Shown: positions 33,032 to 42,618, counted from the first letter of the stretch. The stretch is 64,000 nucleotides of DNA from Butyricicoccus_A sp963620595 (GCA_963620595.1 CAVFAY010000008.1:27716-91715); one strand, 5' to 3'. Notes: generated from the letters alone by a model not told the origin. A program made the numbers and translations.

Positions 33032-33955
33032 TTAGTTACCCTTTGACGCGTCAGCAACTACGGTATCTGCGCCTTTTACTGTGACCCAGCCGTGTTTTTT
33101 CCGTGCTTCTGCTTCCGTCATGCGAATGAGATTATCCGTAATCGAATCCGAAATGATCTTGTTTGCCTCTGCTTCTGCCTGTGCATTGGTAATCGTAACC
33201 GCTGCTTCGGCTTCTGCGCGTGCTTTATCCGCTTCTCCTTGCGCGATAGCGGTCTGTTTGTCCAGCTCCGCCTTCTCTGCATCCTGTTTCGCCTGTTCCT
33301 TTGCCTTGACCTTTTCCTGCAGCGCTTCGTCCAGCTGCACATCAATAATCAGAGCAGAGGAAATGTTGATGCCGTATTCTTCTGTCAGCTTGGTATTCAA
33401 ATACTCCGTAATAGTCTTGCTGACCTCCGAACGCTTATCGCTGTAAATGTCCATGACAGAGAATTGCGGTGTAACTTCTTTGATGTAAGCAATAATGCTG
33501 TTTTGTACCATCGTATCCACGATCTGGTCTCCGTCCATGCCGTTAAACTTCTCATACAAATCTGTCACACGATCCGGAATGAAATTGTAGTTGACCGTCA
33601 TATTCAGCTTAACCATACCGCCATCTGCCGGAGCATCAACATGCCAGTCCGCATGTTCGCTTTCATTGTAATCCTCCGGATTATTGGACAGTACCAACTG
33701 CTGCTGGGCAACCGGATAGTGCTTTACCTTTGCCCACGGCGCGATAAAATGATAGCCCGGAGACAGTGTTTTATCCTGTACGCCGCTACTCATCGTGTAC
33801 ACAACGCCGACTTCGCCTTGTCCGACGCGGTCAAACGATTTGACACAGAAAATTCCTAAAACAACAACAATTACCGCAACAAGTGCGATCTTTTTCTTGC
33901 TTTTTTTCGGCTTTTCCGATTTTACCTGTGTTTCCTGATTGGTCTCTTTTTCCAT
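33032..33955 (-). CDS. SPFH/prohibitin family membrane protein
   Basis: A 307-residue protein with a Lys-rich cytoplasmic start, one transmembrane helix (about residues 22-41), an SPFH domain (about 45-215) and an Ala/Glu/Lys-rich coiled coil (about 210-270). The order matches HflC/prohibitin-like scaffold proteins that form large membrane rings. GGAGG lies directly before ATG 33955. No HflK, protease or NfeD partner adjoins it, so its specific role is open. Monocistronic, with its own terminator. Confidence 0.85.
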   Translation of the reverse strand: MEKETNQETQVKSEKPKKSKKKIALVAVIVVVLGIFCVKSFDRVGQGEVGVVYTMSSGVQDKTLSPGYHFIAPWAKVKHYPVAQQQLVLSNNPEDYNESEHADWHVDAPADGGMVKLNMTVNYNFIPDRVTDLYEKFNGMDGDQIVDTMVQNSIIAYIKEVTPQFSVMDIYSDKRSEVSKTITEYLNTKLTEEYGINISSALIIDVQLDEALQEKVKAKEQAKQDAEKAELDKQTAIAQGEADKARAEAEAAVTITNAQAEAEANKIISDSITDNLIRMTEAEARKKHGWVTVKGADTVVADASKGN

Positions 33956-34015
33956 GGTTTCCTCCCTATGGTTTTGTCAGTTTTGCAAATTGATTATATC
34001 ATAGATCGAAAAAAT

Positions 34016-34044
34016 TTGAAACAACGAATCAGATGCGCTACAAT
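34016..34044 (+). promoter_or_regulatory. Sigma-A promoter for the DUF2461 operon
   Basis: TTGAAA (34016-34021) and TACAAT (34039-34044) with a 17-base spacer, 40 bases before the start codon. Confidence 0.65.
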
Positions 34045-34083
34045 AGAATTCTACAAAAAAACTTGCAAGGAGATCGTATCTTT

Positions 34084-34767
34084 ATGGTATTCCAAGAATT
34101 TACGCCGCAAATGCTGGATTTTCTCGCGGAGAATCACATCCATAACAGCAAAGCATGGTACGAAGAACACAAAGCAGACTGCCGCAGGCTCGCTATCGAA
34201 CCATTTTATCATTTAACCGAGCAAATGGCACCTACAATGCTGGAAATTGATCCACAGTTTGTCGTGATGCCATATAAAGTGCTCAGCCGCGTGCGCCGCG
34301 ACAACCGATTTACCAAAAACAAGGACTTATACCGCGATCATCTCTGGCTGACATTTCGTCATCCGAAAAAACACTTGAGTGATTCGCTGTGCTATTATTT
34401 TGAGATCGAACAGGAAGGTTGGGGATATGGTGTAGGTTATTATCATATTCCGACCAACGTTCGTGATGAATTTCGCCAGATGATTTTGAATCATGACATC
34501 CGCTATCAGCAGGCAAGACAAGCCTTAGAACAGACGCCTGTCTTTTCACTGTATGGCGATTGTTATAAGCGTCCGCCGTTTCCAGACGCGCCGGAAGCCG
34601 ATCAAATCTGGTTAAATCGAAAAAATATTGGTGTCAGTTACTTCTGTGACGACCATACCGCCTTGTTTGACGGCTCATTCTATGATATAATGATATATCA
34701 TCTGAAGCGAATTGCGCCGTTTTACTATTTTCTTCGCACGGCCGAAGAGCGGGTTCGCCATCAATAA
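34084..34767 (+). CDS. DUF2461 family protein
   Basis: A 227-residue protein matching the DUF2461 (TIGR02453-type) family: FLAENHIHNSKAWYEEHKADC near the N-terminus, SRVRRDNRFTKNKDLYRDH in the middle, and GVGYYHIP. The function of the family is unknown. ATG 34084 follows AAGGAGATC. It is followed by an exonuclease gene and a small membrane protein in one transcript. Confidence 0.85.
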   Translation: MVFQEFTPQMLDFLAENHIHNSKAWYEEHKADCRRLAIEPFYHLTEQMAPTMLEIDPQFVVMPYKVLSRVRRDNRFTKNKDLYRDHLWLTFRHPKKHLSDSLCYYFEIEQEGWGYGVGYYHIPTNVRDEFRQMILNHDIRYQQARQALEQTPVFSLYGDCYKRPPFPDAPEADQIWLNRKNIGVSYFCDDHTALFDGSFYDIMIYHLKRIAPFYYFLRTAEERVRHQ

Positions 34768-34782
34768 ACTGGAGGCTTGTTT

Positions 34783-35478
34783 TTGAAATTCACAGCAATT
34801 GATTTTGAAACCGCTAATGCATCGATGCTCAGCGCTTGCTCGATTGGCGTTGTTGAGTTTGAGGATAATGTTCCGGTCAAAGAGACCATCACGTTGATTC
34901 GTCCGCCGGAAGAATATGGAAAATTCAACTGGTACAACGTCCGCATTCACGGCATTAAAAAGAATATGGTAAAAGATGCCCCTACTTTCGACCAAGTTTG
35001 GGAGCAAATTCACAGCAGTATTGAAAATCAGCTCATCGTCTGCCACAATGCAGCCTTTGATACGGCTGTTCTGTGTAAGCTACTCGAATACTATGGCATT
35101 CCGGTACCGGAGTTCGATTATGTCTGCACAGTCAAAATTTCTCAGCTACTTTGGCCGGAAATGGAAAACCATAAGTTGGATACTGTGTGCAACGATCTGG
35201 ACATTCGTCTCAATCATCACGAGGCTTTGTCTGATGCCCGCGCTTGCGGTCTGATTTTTGCAGAAGCGCTCAAGAGCCAGCACTGCTTTCAGACCCAAGA
35301 CCTGCTGGATGCGCTGGAAATGCGCATTGGACATGTCTCGCAGGCAGGACGGCAAAGCTGTTCGACTTCGGCAGAAATTCGCAAAAAAATTCAGTCGGAA
35401 AAGAAAAAGCAAGAGAGTCGGCGGCGATATTATGCCAAACGCCGCATGACTACCGAGAAAGGAGTCAAGCACTCATGA
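34783..35478 (+). CDS. DnaQ-like 3'-5' exonuclease
   Basis: About 231 residues of the DEDDh class. The acidic residues appear in AIDFETAN, CHNAAFD, and HEALSDARA with the catalytic His. Residues about 1-170 form the exonuclease; the Lys/Arg-rich tail (RKKIQSEKKKQESRRRYYAKRR) may contact nucleic acid. The best start is TTG 34783, seven bases after GGAGG; TTG 34777 is in frame too. It overlaps the next gene by four bases. A proofreading or RNA-turnover role is possible; the substrate is not readable. Confidence 0.85.
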   Translation: MKFTAIDFETANASMLSACSIGVVEFEDNVPVKETITLIRPPEEYGKFNWYNVRIHGIKKNMVKDAPTFDQVWEQIHSSIENQLIVCHNAAFDTAVLCKLLEYYGIPVPEFDYVCTVKISQLLWPEMENHKLDTVCNDLDIRLNHHEALSDARACGLIFAEALKSQHCFQTQDLLDALEMRIGHVSQAGRQSCSTSAEIRKKIQSEKKKQESRRRYYAKRRMTTEKGVKHS

Positions 35479-35801
35479 GGAACGATTTATTTGAACAGAC
35501 GGAAAAATACCGCGATTTGGCGGCTTCTCATGCAGAAGGCCTTTGCAAGTATGCCCAGCTCGGATACCGTGCAGCGCAAGAGCATCTGTCCTCCCTGCTC
35601 AGCAAGTTCGTGTTGTCAGAAGTTTTTGTACTGAAAATGATGCTCATCTCTTTCGGTGTTCTGATCGGCACTGCCTTTTCTGACTTTTTCAAAAAGCATC
35701 GTGTTTTTGTCGTCTGCGCATTTCTTGCATCTGTTGCTCTGTTTGTCTATAAAACCATTCAATTGGTTGACACTTGGGCAAACGATGACACAGAATTTTG
35801 A
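35475..35801 (+). CDS. Small two-helix membrane protein, unknown function
   Basis: 108 residues. A charged N-terminal half (about 1-50) precedes two hydrophobic helices (about 52-70 and 77-95), so both termini probably face the cytosol. No family recognised. ATG 35475 overlaps the exonuclease stop (ATGA) and has AAAGGAG upstream, so it is translated with the exonuclease. The larger frame open from 35244 is a shadow of the exonuclease gene. Confidence 0.7.
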   Translation: MRNDLFEQTEKYRDLAASHAEGLCKYAQLGYRAAQEHLSSLLSKFVLSEVFVLKMMLISFGVLIGTAFSDFFKKHRVFVVCAFLASVALFVYKTIQLVDTWANDDTEF

Positions 35802-35807
35802 CTTTTG

Positions 35808-35838
35808 CATCCAGGCAAAAATGCCTGGATGTTTTTTT
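35808..35838 (+). terminator. Terminator of the DUF2461 operon
   Basis: CATCCAGGCA pairs perfectly with TGCCTGGATG (four-base loop), followed by seven T. Confidence 0.92.
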
Positions 35839-35860
35839 GTAAAAAAATTTGCAAAAAGAC

Positions 35861-35889
35861 TTGCAATTTCCCATTCCTTCCTGTATAAT
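35861..35889 (+). promoter_or_regulatory. Sigma-A promoter for tRNA-Leu
   Basis: TTGCAA (35861-35866) and TATAAT (35884-35889), 17-base spacer, 15 bases before the tRNA. Confidence 0.85.
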
Positions 35890-35903
35890 AATTATCGTCA
35901 TCT

Positions 35904-35990
35904 GCCGGTGTGATGGAATTGGTAGACGTAGTGGACTCAAAATCCACCGCTGGCGACAGCGTACCGGTTCGAGTCCGGTCACCGGCACCA
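35904..35990 (+). tRNA. tRNA-Leu (CAA)
   Basis: An 87-base class II tRNA: acceptor GCCGGTG/CACCGGC, anticodon stem GTGGA/TCCAC with loop CTCAAAA (anticodon CAA), a long variable arm, T-loop TTCGAGT, discriminator A and encoded CCA. Confidence 0.95.
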
Positions 35991-36028
35991 AAAAAACAGC
36001 GAGAAGAAAATTCTTCTCGCTGTTTTTT
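35991..36028. terminator. Bidirectional terminator between tRNA-Leu and the EmrE-type gene
   Basis: AAAAAACAGCGAGAAGAA pairs perfectly with the complementary arm ending in seven T. It begins at the tRNA 3' end and reaches the stop codon of the convergent transporter gene. Confidence 0.9.
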
Positions 36029-36933
36029 TATTTTCTTTGCATGGAGACCAAACTGTTACAGATCATACCCGCAACAATGACTGCGATGCCGATGCAGCCG
36101 ACAGGACTTGGCATCGGATCTCCCAAAAACAGCACGCCGCCCAGCAGCGTAAAAATGACTTCTCCAGACTGCGTCGCCTCAATGACAGCCAATTGCCTTG
36201 CATTGTGCTTGACCAAGTTGGTCGCTTCAAAAAACAAAAGCGTTGCAATCACGCCGGAAAACAGGGCTACGATAAAGGACTGGGTAAGCTGTCCGGTACT
36301 CGGTGCGCCATGTGTTATACCCGCACAAACCGACAGCACAAGCCAGAACGGCATACTGCACAATGTCATGCCAAATACCCGTTGAACCGTCGAAAAATCC
36401 TGCGGACAAATGACCATCATTTTTCGGTTTCCCAACGGATAAGAAAAGGCTGCAATCAAAATCAGAAGCAATGCGCACAGCATACTGCCTGCTTGCAGCC
36501 CAGACAAATGCGCCGTCTGCAATAGAAAGATACCAAACAGAATACATCCTGCACACAGCAGATTTTTTACCGGAATCGTTTTACCGAACAGCGGTGTGAG
36601 CAAAACACCTGCGACGATGGTCACCTGCCAAGTTGCTGCCACAAACCAGGATTCTCCGTAAATAGAAGCTGCTGTCAACGGCATATAAAACAAACCAAAC
36701 CCAATAGTGCTCCACAATAGCCACGCCAAGGGCTGCTGCTTGATCGCACGCCAAACCGCTTGCAACCCGCGCTGTTTCCACACAAGAATGCCCATGAGCG
36801 GCAAAGTGAACAGATACCGCAGGCAAGCACTCCACAGCCAATATCCGCCGCTTAAATTCATGCTCCGGTTGAATACAAATGTAAACGCAAAAAATAAAGC
36901 GCCCAAAATGCCATAACTTAACGCCCGTTTCAT
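36028..36933 (-). CDS. Multidrug resistance efflux transporter, EmrE/DMT superfamily
   Basis: A 301-residue membrane protein with about ten transmembrane helices in two homologous halves. It fits the ten-helix 'multidrug resistance efflux transporter' subgroup of the DMT superfamily, with FFAFTFVFNRSMNLSGGYWLWSA-type N-terminal and GEVIFTLLGGVLFLGD C-terminal motifs. Proton-coupled export of small organic molecules is likely. Monocistronic between a tRNA and an isomerase gene. Confidence 0.82.
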   Translation of the reverse strand: MKRALSYGILGALFFAFTFVFNRSMNLSGGYWLWSACLRYLFTLPLMGILVWKQRGLQAVWRAIKQQPLAWLLWSTIGFGLFYMPLTAASIYGESWFVAATWQVTIVAGVLLTPLFGKTIPVKNLLCAGCILFGIFLLQTAHLSGLQAGSMLCALLLILIAAFSYPLGNRKMMVICPQDFSTVQRVFGMTLCSMPFWLVLSVCAGITHGAPSTGQLTQSFIVALFSGVIATLLFFEATNLVKHNARQLAVIEATQSGEVIFTLLGGVLFLGDPMPSPVGCIGIAVIVAGMICNSLVSMQRK

Positions 36934-37010
36934 CGTGTTTCCTTTCTATCGTCAAATATCGAACAAATCTGGTTTATTATAGCATAAAATCGCACCTTTG
37001 CAAGGATAAA

Positions 37011-37044
37011 AATGCACGCACCAATTTTTCTTGGCGCGTGCATT
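37011..37044 (-). terminator. Terminator of the isomerase-like gene
   Basis: AATGCACGC pairs with GCGTGCATT; on the minus strand the stem is followed by TTTTT. Confidence 0.8.
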
Positions 37045-37066
37045 CTTCTTTTGTATGCGAGAATAC

Positions 37067-37939
37067 TTACTTGCAGTACTTTGCGACATGCGCACGGGTA
37101 ACTTCTGCGGACTTCTTCACATTTTCTTCCTGCGTCATCTCATAGTATGCCGGACGGAAAATTTCGATGGTACAGCAATCGCCCTCGAAACCGATTTTCT
37201 TCAGCGTATCTGCATAGCGTGCGTGCGGCAGGCAATCGCCTTCTGCATCCGGCCACAGACGCTTCTCATCATTGTTATAGTATGCGCCGCACGGCATATC
37301 CTCTGTGCCGTTCAGATGCCATACAAAGATCTTCTTGCCGTCAGCCTTCTCCAGAGACTCCCAGCCAGAACCCATTGCATAGAAATGATACTGATCCAGC
37401 GTGACACCAACCAGCGGAGAATCAACAGCCTCAACAATGGCATAGGCATCCTCAAAGCGGTTAATGGTCATATCCGGTGCACCGCAGAACTCCAAGCTCA
37501 GCTTAATGCCATACGGTTCAACCTTCTTTACCATTTCCTTGAGCACAGCAACGGCATCCTCGCGGATTTCCTTGCGAGTCGGCTGCAAGCCGCGCTCCTT
37601 CATGTCCTGAGACGGAACGACAACAATCATCTTGCAGCCCAGAATGTTGCAGCGGTGGATGATCTCATCCAGCTCGTCCATCACAGCCTGCTTCTCCTCT
37701 GCGGTCTGCTTCATGTTGAAGAAGCACAGCGCATTATAGGACAGCATCTTCAGGTGATGGGTAGAAAACCACTCGCCCAGTTCTTCGATGGTCACAATCC
37801 CCTTTTTCAGATCGCGGTTCAGGCATTCGGACTGAATATCGATGCAGTCAAAGCCATACTTCTCGCACAGCTCCAAATCCTGCATCACGGTGTGTCCCTG
37901 GCAAAAACGGTCGTTTGCTTCATTAAAACCTAATCTCAT
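37067..37939 (-). CDS. Sugar phosphate isomerase/epimerase-like TIM-barrel protein
   Basis: A 290-residue xylose-isomerase-like barrel (IolE/IolI/hydroxypyruvate isomerase superfamily). Likely metal ligands are the Glu in LSLEFCG, Asp in VTLDQYHF, His in FVWHLNG and Glu in CTIEIFRP. The substrate may be a sugar, inositol derivative or hydroxypyruvate; sequence alone does not decide. AAAGGAGAG lies before ATG 37939. It is divergent from a LacI-type regulator across 379 bp that contain repeats, so that regulator probably controls it. Confidence 0.82.
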   Translation of the reverse strand: MRLGFNEANDRFCQGHTVMQDLELCEKYGFDCIDIQSECLNRDLKKGIVTIEELGEWFSTHHLKMLSYNALCFFNMKQTAEEKQAVMDELDEIIHRCNILGCKMIVVVPSQDMKERGLQPTRKEIREDAVAVLKEMVKKVEPYGIKLSLEFCGAPDMTINRFEDAYAIVEAVDSPLVGVTLDQYHFYAMGSGWESLEKADGKKIFVWHLNGTEDMPCGAYYNNDEKRLWPDAEGDCLPHARYADTLKKIGFEGDCCTIEIFRPAYYEMTQEENVKKSAEVTRAHVAKYCK

Positions 37940-38318
37940 GTGTATACTCTCCTTTTATTTGGTCATTGTTGTTGAAAAAAGCGGATGAATCCCGATGCGC
38001 ACGGCTTGGGATCGCATGCATCGGAAGTCCGCAGAAAGAACCACATCATGCTTTATTTTGGTCGTCCTCTCTTCTGCCTCTTACGATACCATTTCTGTGC
38101 ATTTGTTTCAAGTAATTTGCATAACTATCATTTTTCCGTGCAAAATCCCGTGATTTTCCCTAGTTTATTCCCTGATTGTTTAGATAATTTGCCTAAATTT
38201 TGCGTATTTCTTCATTGAATCCGCATGTTACAAAAAATAGTTTCGTGCATTTGTCATATCTTTTCAAGTAGAGAGATCTATGGTATGATACAAGCATTAG
38301 TTAGGAGCGTGATAAATC
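37940..38318. promoter_or_regulatory. Divergent control region between isomerase-like gene and LacI-type regulator
   Basis: No gene is visible. GTGCATTTGT occurs twice in direct orientation (38097-38106 and 38245-38254). CCGATGC and GCATCGG form an imperfect inverted repeat around 37991-38022. TATGAT near 38283 is a plausible -10 for the regulator. These could be operator elements; none is proven. Confidence 0.35.
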
Positions 38319-39350
38319 ATGGTAACAATGCAGCAAATTGCAGATGCCTGCGGTGTTTCTCGCGGCACAGTAGACCGTGCGCTGCACAATAAACCCGGCA
38401 TTCGTCCAGAGGTCGCCGAGCGCGTCCGTGAAAAAGCACGAGATATGGGGTACATTTCCGCCCGCCTCATGCCCTCTTTGCTCAACACATGGAAAATTGG
38501 CGTCGTCCTGCACTCCGCCGCCTCTGATTTTGTCAAAGAACTGGCACATCTGTTTGAAGAATTTCCCAGCAGCGAATTGCTGCCGGTAAAAATCGTTCTT
38601 CGCACGATGGATGGAGTAGACATTCAGCACCAACTGGCTTTGATTGATGAACTAGTGGAAATCGAACACATTGACGCTCTGGCATTAATGCCGCTGGCAA
38701 ACAGCCTAATTCGAGATAAAATCAACCAAATCAGCGAAAAAGGCGGTATCCCCGTCGTCACACTCAACACGGACATCAGCGATACCAATCGGCTTGCGTA
38801 TGTCGGACCGGATGACATCGCCGCCGGACGATCTGCCGCAGCACTGATGGGTATGTTGACCGGCGGACACGGACATATTCTCCCGATTCTCGGTCAACAG
38901 AGTGGACATTACGCTGACAGTCAGCGCCTGACAGGCTTTTTAGAGGAAATGTCCGCAAATTATCCAGACGTGGAAGTCTTGCATCCGGAATGCTGTTTTC
39001 TTGACAGCGAACTCGCCAAGCGAATTACCTGCCGCGCTATTCAGGCGGATCCAGCATTAAACGGTATTTTTGTGTCATCCATGGGACGGCGCGGCGTCGC
39101 CAAAGCGCTGCAAGAGACCGGCATGGCAGGAAAAATTCACATGATTATTCATGACATTACACCGTCTAATCTGTCTCTCATCCAACAAGGCATCGTGGAT
39201 TTTGTCATCGGACAAGACATTGAAACGCAGGGCACCCGCCCGATTCAAATCATCTATGATTATCTGTCCAATCATAAAATGCCGGAACAGCGCATCCAAC
39301 TCACGGATATTTCCATCAAATTCCGCTGCAATCTTCCACCCGAAGCGTAA
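38319..39350 (+). CDS. LacI-type transcriptional regulator with sugar-binding domain
   Basis: 343 residues: an N-terminal LacI/AraR-like helix-turn-helix (MQQIADACGVSRGTVDRALHNKPGI, about 4-28), hinge, then a periplasmic-binding-protein-type sensor (about 60-335) with the IPVVTLNTDI and AYVGPDDIAAGRSAAALM segments typical of RbsB-like ligand domains. It most likely represses the divergent isomerase gene until a sugar-type ligand binds. AGGAG is 11-12 bases before ATG 38319. The downstream TAXI-TRAP operon has its own promoter. Confidence 0.88.
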   Translation: MVTMQQIADACGVSRGTVDRALHNKPGIRPEVAERVREKARDMGYISARLMPSLLNTWKIGVVLHSAASDFVKELAHLFEEFPSSELLPVKIVLRTMDGVDIQHQLALIDELVEIEHIDALALMPLANSLIRDKINQISEKGGIPVVTLNTDISDTNRLAYVGPDDIAAGRSAAALMGMLTGGHGHILPILGQQSGHYADSQRLTGFLEEMSANYPDVEVLHPECCFLDSELAKRITCRAIQADPALNGIFVSSMGRRGVAKALQETGMAGKIHMIIHDITPSNLSLIQQGIVDFVIGQDIETQGTRPIQIIYDYLSNHKMPEQRIQLTDISIKFRCNLPPEA

Positions 39351-39523
39351 TATTCCCTTATACTTCTTCTGTAGTATTTCATATCCCAACATCCTCCTTT
39401 TCGCTCTCTGTCTTCTTTCTCATTGATGCATATGTTAAGTTTTTGCTATGCATTTATCTGGGATCTCGTGCAATTTTGGGCATCTTTTTTGAAAATTTCC
39501 TACGCGATTCCGTCGTATTTGCA

Positions 39524-39552
39524 TTGAATCCCGCACGAATAAATGATACAAT
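39524..39552 (+). promoter_or_regulatory. Sigma-A promoter of the TAXI-TRAP operon
   Basis: TTGAAT (39524-39529) and TACAAT (39547-39552) with a 17-base spacer, about 60 bases before the first gene. Confidence 0.65.
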
Positions 39553-39613
39553 ATTATTTGTGGAAATATAGAAATTTCTGCAAATCGAACTACACAAAGG
39601 AGAAGAACAAAAA

Positions 39614-40585
39614 GTGAAGAAATTCCGATTAAGAATGATCAGCTTGTTTCTCGCTGTCATGATGGCCTTGTGTCTGACCGGTTGTTCCGAGTCGCAGACC
39701 AGAATGATGTTCGGCACTGGCGGTACTGCCGGCACGTATTATTCATACGGCGGCGTACTGGCACAGTACATGAAAACATACGCTAGCGTGCGTACAACTG
39801 CTGTATCAACGGGCGGTTCCAAGGTCAACATCCAGAGTATTCAGGATGGTGATTTTCAGCTCGGTTTTACCCAGTCCGACGTTATGACATACGGCTGGAA
39901 TGGCACCCGTGCTTTTGAACAGGACGGCCCGACACATGACTTCCGCACACTAGGTGCGCTGTACGCGGAAACCGTCCAGTTGCTCACGATGGATGATGAC
40001 ATCACCTCTGTAGAGGATCTGCGCGGCAAACGCGTATCTATCGGCCAGGCTGGTTCTGGTACCTACTTCAACGCAATAGACGTGCTGGAAGGTGCTGGCA
40101 TGACCATCAAAGACATCAAGCCGCAGTATCAGTCGTTCGAGGATTCCAAAGAATCTCTCAAAGACGGCAAGATTGATGCCGCATTTATTGTTGCCGGTCC
40201 CCCGACCTCTGCTATTACAGAGCTCGCCACAACCAACGGCGTCAATCTCATCAACATTGACGGTACCGTTCGTGACAACATCTTGTCCAAGTGTCCGTAC
40301 TACAAGACATATACCATTCCGGCAAACACTTATCCGGGACAGAACGAACCAGTCGATACCATCACGGTACAGGCTACCGTTGTCGTATCTGCACAGGCAG
40401 ATGAGGATACTGTTTACAAACTGACGGCAGCAATCTTTGACCATGTAGATGAGATTACCAAAGAAAATGCCAAGGGCGCAGAACTGAATCTGGAGACAGC
40501 AACCAGTATCACAACGGTCCCTTACCATACAGGTGCTGCCAAATACTATGCTGAGCACGGTATTACCGTGAATACGGATGAATAA
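39614..40585 (+). CDS. TAXI family TRAP transporter solute-binding lipoprotein
   Basis: A 323-residue extracytoplasmic binding protein. A signal peptide (about 1-23) ends in the lipobox LTGC, so it is lipid-anchored outside the membrane. The TAXI-family start FGTGGTAGTYYSYGG follows, then TGGSKVNIQSIQ and GQAGSGTYFNA. The start is GTG 39614 behind AAAGGAG. It delivers a carboxylate-type solute to the fused permease encoded next; the substrate is unknown. Confidence 0.9.
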   Translation: MKKFRLRMISLFLAVMMALCLTGCSESQTRMMFGTGGTAGTYYSYGGVLAQYMKTYASVRTTAVSTGGSKVNIQSIQDGDFQLGFTQSDVMTYGWNGTRAFEQDGPTHDFRTLGALYAETVQLLTMDDDITSVEDLRGKRVSIGQAGSGTYFNAIDVLEGAGMTIKDIKPQYQSFEDSKESLKDGKIDAAFIVAGPPTSAITELATTNGVNLINIDGTVRDNILSKCPYYKTYTIPANTYPGQNEPVDTITVQATVVVSAQADEDTVYKLTAAIFDHVDEITKENAKGAELNLETATSITTVPYHTGAAKYYAEHGITVNTDE

Positions 40586-40601
40586 GGAGGGTATAGGTCC
40601 T

Positions 40602-42581
40602 GTGAATAAAAACGAAGAAAAAACCAAGCTGAACGATCCGGAAGTTCTCACGGATGAGGCTATGGACGTACAGACCGATGTTGATTCAGTCATGCGTAAG
40701 TATGACAGAGAATCCAACACCCGCATCTGGGAAGGCAAGCCCAAAATCGTCATCACGGTTATTCTCGCTGCATTCTCTCTGTGGTGTATCTATGTCACGC
40801 TGTTCGCAACATTTTTGGAAGAAATCCGTCTGACATCCTTCATGGGCCTCATTATTTTGATGGGTTTCTTGATTTATCCGTCTAAGAAGGGCGATCAAAA
40901 AGTCAATCATATGCCGATTGGCGATATTATCTTTATGATAGTCGGTGTCGCTTCTTTTCTCTACTTTACCTTCAATGTCAATCAGATTATCAATCAGGGC
41001 ACTCGCTTTACTTGGTTCCAGATTGTCATTGGCATCATTGCCATTTTGGCATTGATTGAGGTCACACGCCGCTGTGTCGGTCTGCCGATTCTGATTGTTG
41101 CCGGTGTGTTTGTTGTCTATGCGCTGGTATATGGACTGACGAACCCGGAATTCTTTGGCAGACTGCGCTATCTCGTGCGCAACCTGTTCTACACTAAGGA
41201 GGGCATTTTCTCCACTCCGGTAAATGTCTGCTCAAAGTACATCGTTGTATTTATCATTTTTGGCGCGTTCTTGGAGCGCACCGGCATTTCCAACTTCTTC
41301 ATTGATTTGGCCAACTGCATTGCAGGACGCTTTGCAGGCGGTCCGGCAAAGGTATCCGTTATCTCCTCCGCTCTGTGCGGCATGGTATCCGGTTCCTCTG
41401 TCGGCAACACGGTAACAACCGGTTCTGTTACCATCCCAATGATGAAAAAGACCGGTTACAAGCCGGAATTTGCAGGTGCTGTTGAGGCAACCTCCTCCAC
41501 CGGCGGTCAGATCATGCCGCCGATCATGGGTGCTGCTGCATTCCTGATGGCAGATTTCGTCGGTGTTCCGTATTCCAGCATCATCGGACGTGCCATTCTT
41601 CCGGCGATTCTCTATTTTGCAGGTATCTTTATCTCGGTACATCTGGAGGCAAAAAAGCTGAATTTAAACGGTATGCCGAAGGAACAGCTTCCAAAAGTAC
41701 GCAATCTTGTCAAGAAGATTTATTTACTGCTTCCGCTGGTCATGCTGGTTATCTGGGTATCCGGCAACTTTATGACCATGCAGAAGGCCGCTTCTCTGGC
41801 AATCGTTTTGACCGTTGTTGTCAGCCTGTTCAACAAGGACAACCGCATCACGCCGCATAAGATTCTGGAAGCACTGGAAGCTGGCGGCAAGAGTGCGATC
41901 ACTGTCGGTGCTGCTTGCGGCGTTGCAGGCATTATCTCCGGCACCATCACCATGACCGGTCTTGCTAATGACATTATCAATGCCATTGTCAGTGTTGCCG
42001 GTGATCGTCTGATTGTCGCTCTGGTTCTGACCATGCTGTGCTGCATCGTCTTGGGTATGGGTGTTCCGACCACGGCAAATTACTGCATCATGGCTGCTAC
42101 TACCGCACCGATTCTGATTCGTATGGGTGTACCGATCATGGCTGCACACTTCTTTGTGTTCTACTTCGGTATTGTTGCTGATATTACTCCTCCGGTTGCA
42201 TTGGCTGCTTACGCAGGTTCTGCGATTGCCAAGAGCAATCCGATGAAAACTGCATTCAATGCATCCAAGCTCGCTGTTGCAGCATTTATCGTACCGTATA
42301 TGTTCTGCTTCAATCCGGCTATGCTGTTGATTGATACGACAGCTATTCAAGTCGTACAGATTGCCATCACAGCATTCATCGGCATCTTTGCTTTGGCTGC
42401 TGCTTTGGAAGGTTACTGCTTCGCAAACATGAACGCTATCATTCGTATTGTCATCGCCGTTGGCGGTCTGCTGCTGATCCATCCGGCACTGGCAACCGAT
42501 CTGGTTGGCCTGATTCTGGTATTTGCAAGCCTGGCATTCCAGTACATTCTGTCTAAGAAGCAAAAGGCAGCTGTAAACTAA
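40602..42581 (+). CDS. TRAP transporter fused 4TM-12TM permease (DctQM type)
   Basis: About 659 residues. The N-terminal 55 residues are hydrophilic, followed by the small DctQ-like four-helix part and the large DctM-like part with FGAFLERTGI, GPAKVSVISSALCGMVSGSS and GGQIMPPIMGAAAFLMAD. It imports the solute using an ion gradient. I prefer GTG 40602 because AAGGAGGG lies ten bases upstream; ATG 40578 overlaps the previous gene and has no ribosome site. Second gene of the TAXI-TRAP operon. Confidence 0.9.
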   Translation: MNKNEEKTKLNDPEVLTDEAMDVQTDVDSVMRKYDRESNTRIWEGKPKIVITVILAAFSLWCIYVTLFATFLEEIRLTSFMGLIILMGFLIYPSKKGDQKVNHMPIGDIIFMIVGVASFLYFTFNVNQIINQGTRFTWFQIVIGIIAILALIEVTRRCVGLPILIVAGVFVVYALVYGLTNPEFFGRLRYLVRNLFYTKEGIFSTPVNVCSKYIVVFIIFGAFLERTGISNFFIDLANCIAGRFAGGPAKVSVISSALCGMVSGSSVGNTVTTGSVTIPMMKKTGYKPEFAGAVEATSSTGGQIMPPIMGAAAFLMADFVGVPYSSIIGRAILPAILYFAGIFISVHLEAKKLNLNGMPKEQLPKVRNLVKKIYLLLPLVMLVIWVSGNFMTMQKAASLAIVLTVVVSLFNKDNRITPHKILEALEAGGKSAITVGAACGVAGIISGTITMTGLANDIINAIVSVAGDRLIVALVLTMLCCIVLGMGVPTTANYCIMAATTAPILIRMGVPIMAAHFFVFYFGIVADITPPVALAAYAGSAIAKSNPMKTAFNASKLAVAAFIVPYMFCFNPAMLLIDTTAIQVVQIAITAFIGIFALAAALEGYCFANMNAIIRIVIAVGGLLLIHPALATDLVGLILVFASLAFQYILSKKQKAAVN

Positions 42582-42618
42582 CACAAGATAAACAAAAAAA
42601 GAGGAGGTAGTAATAGAT

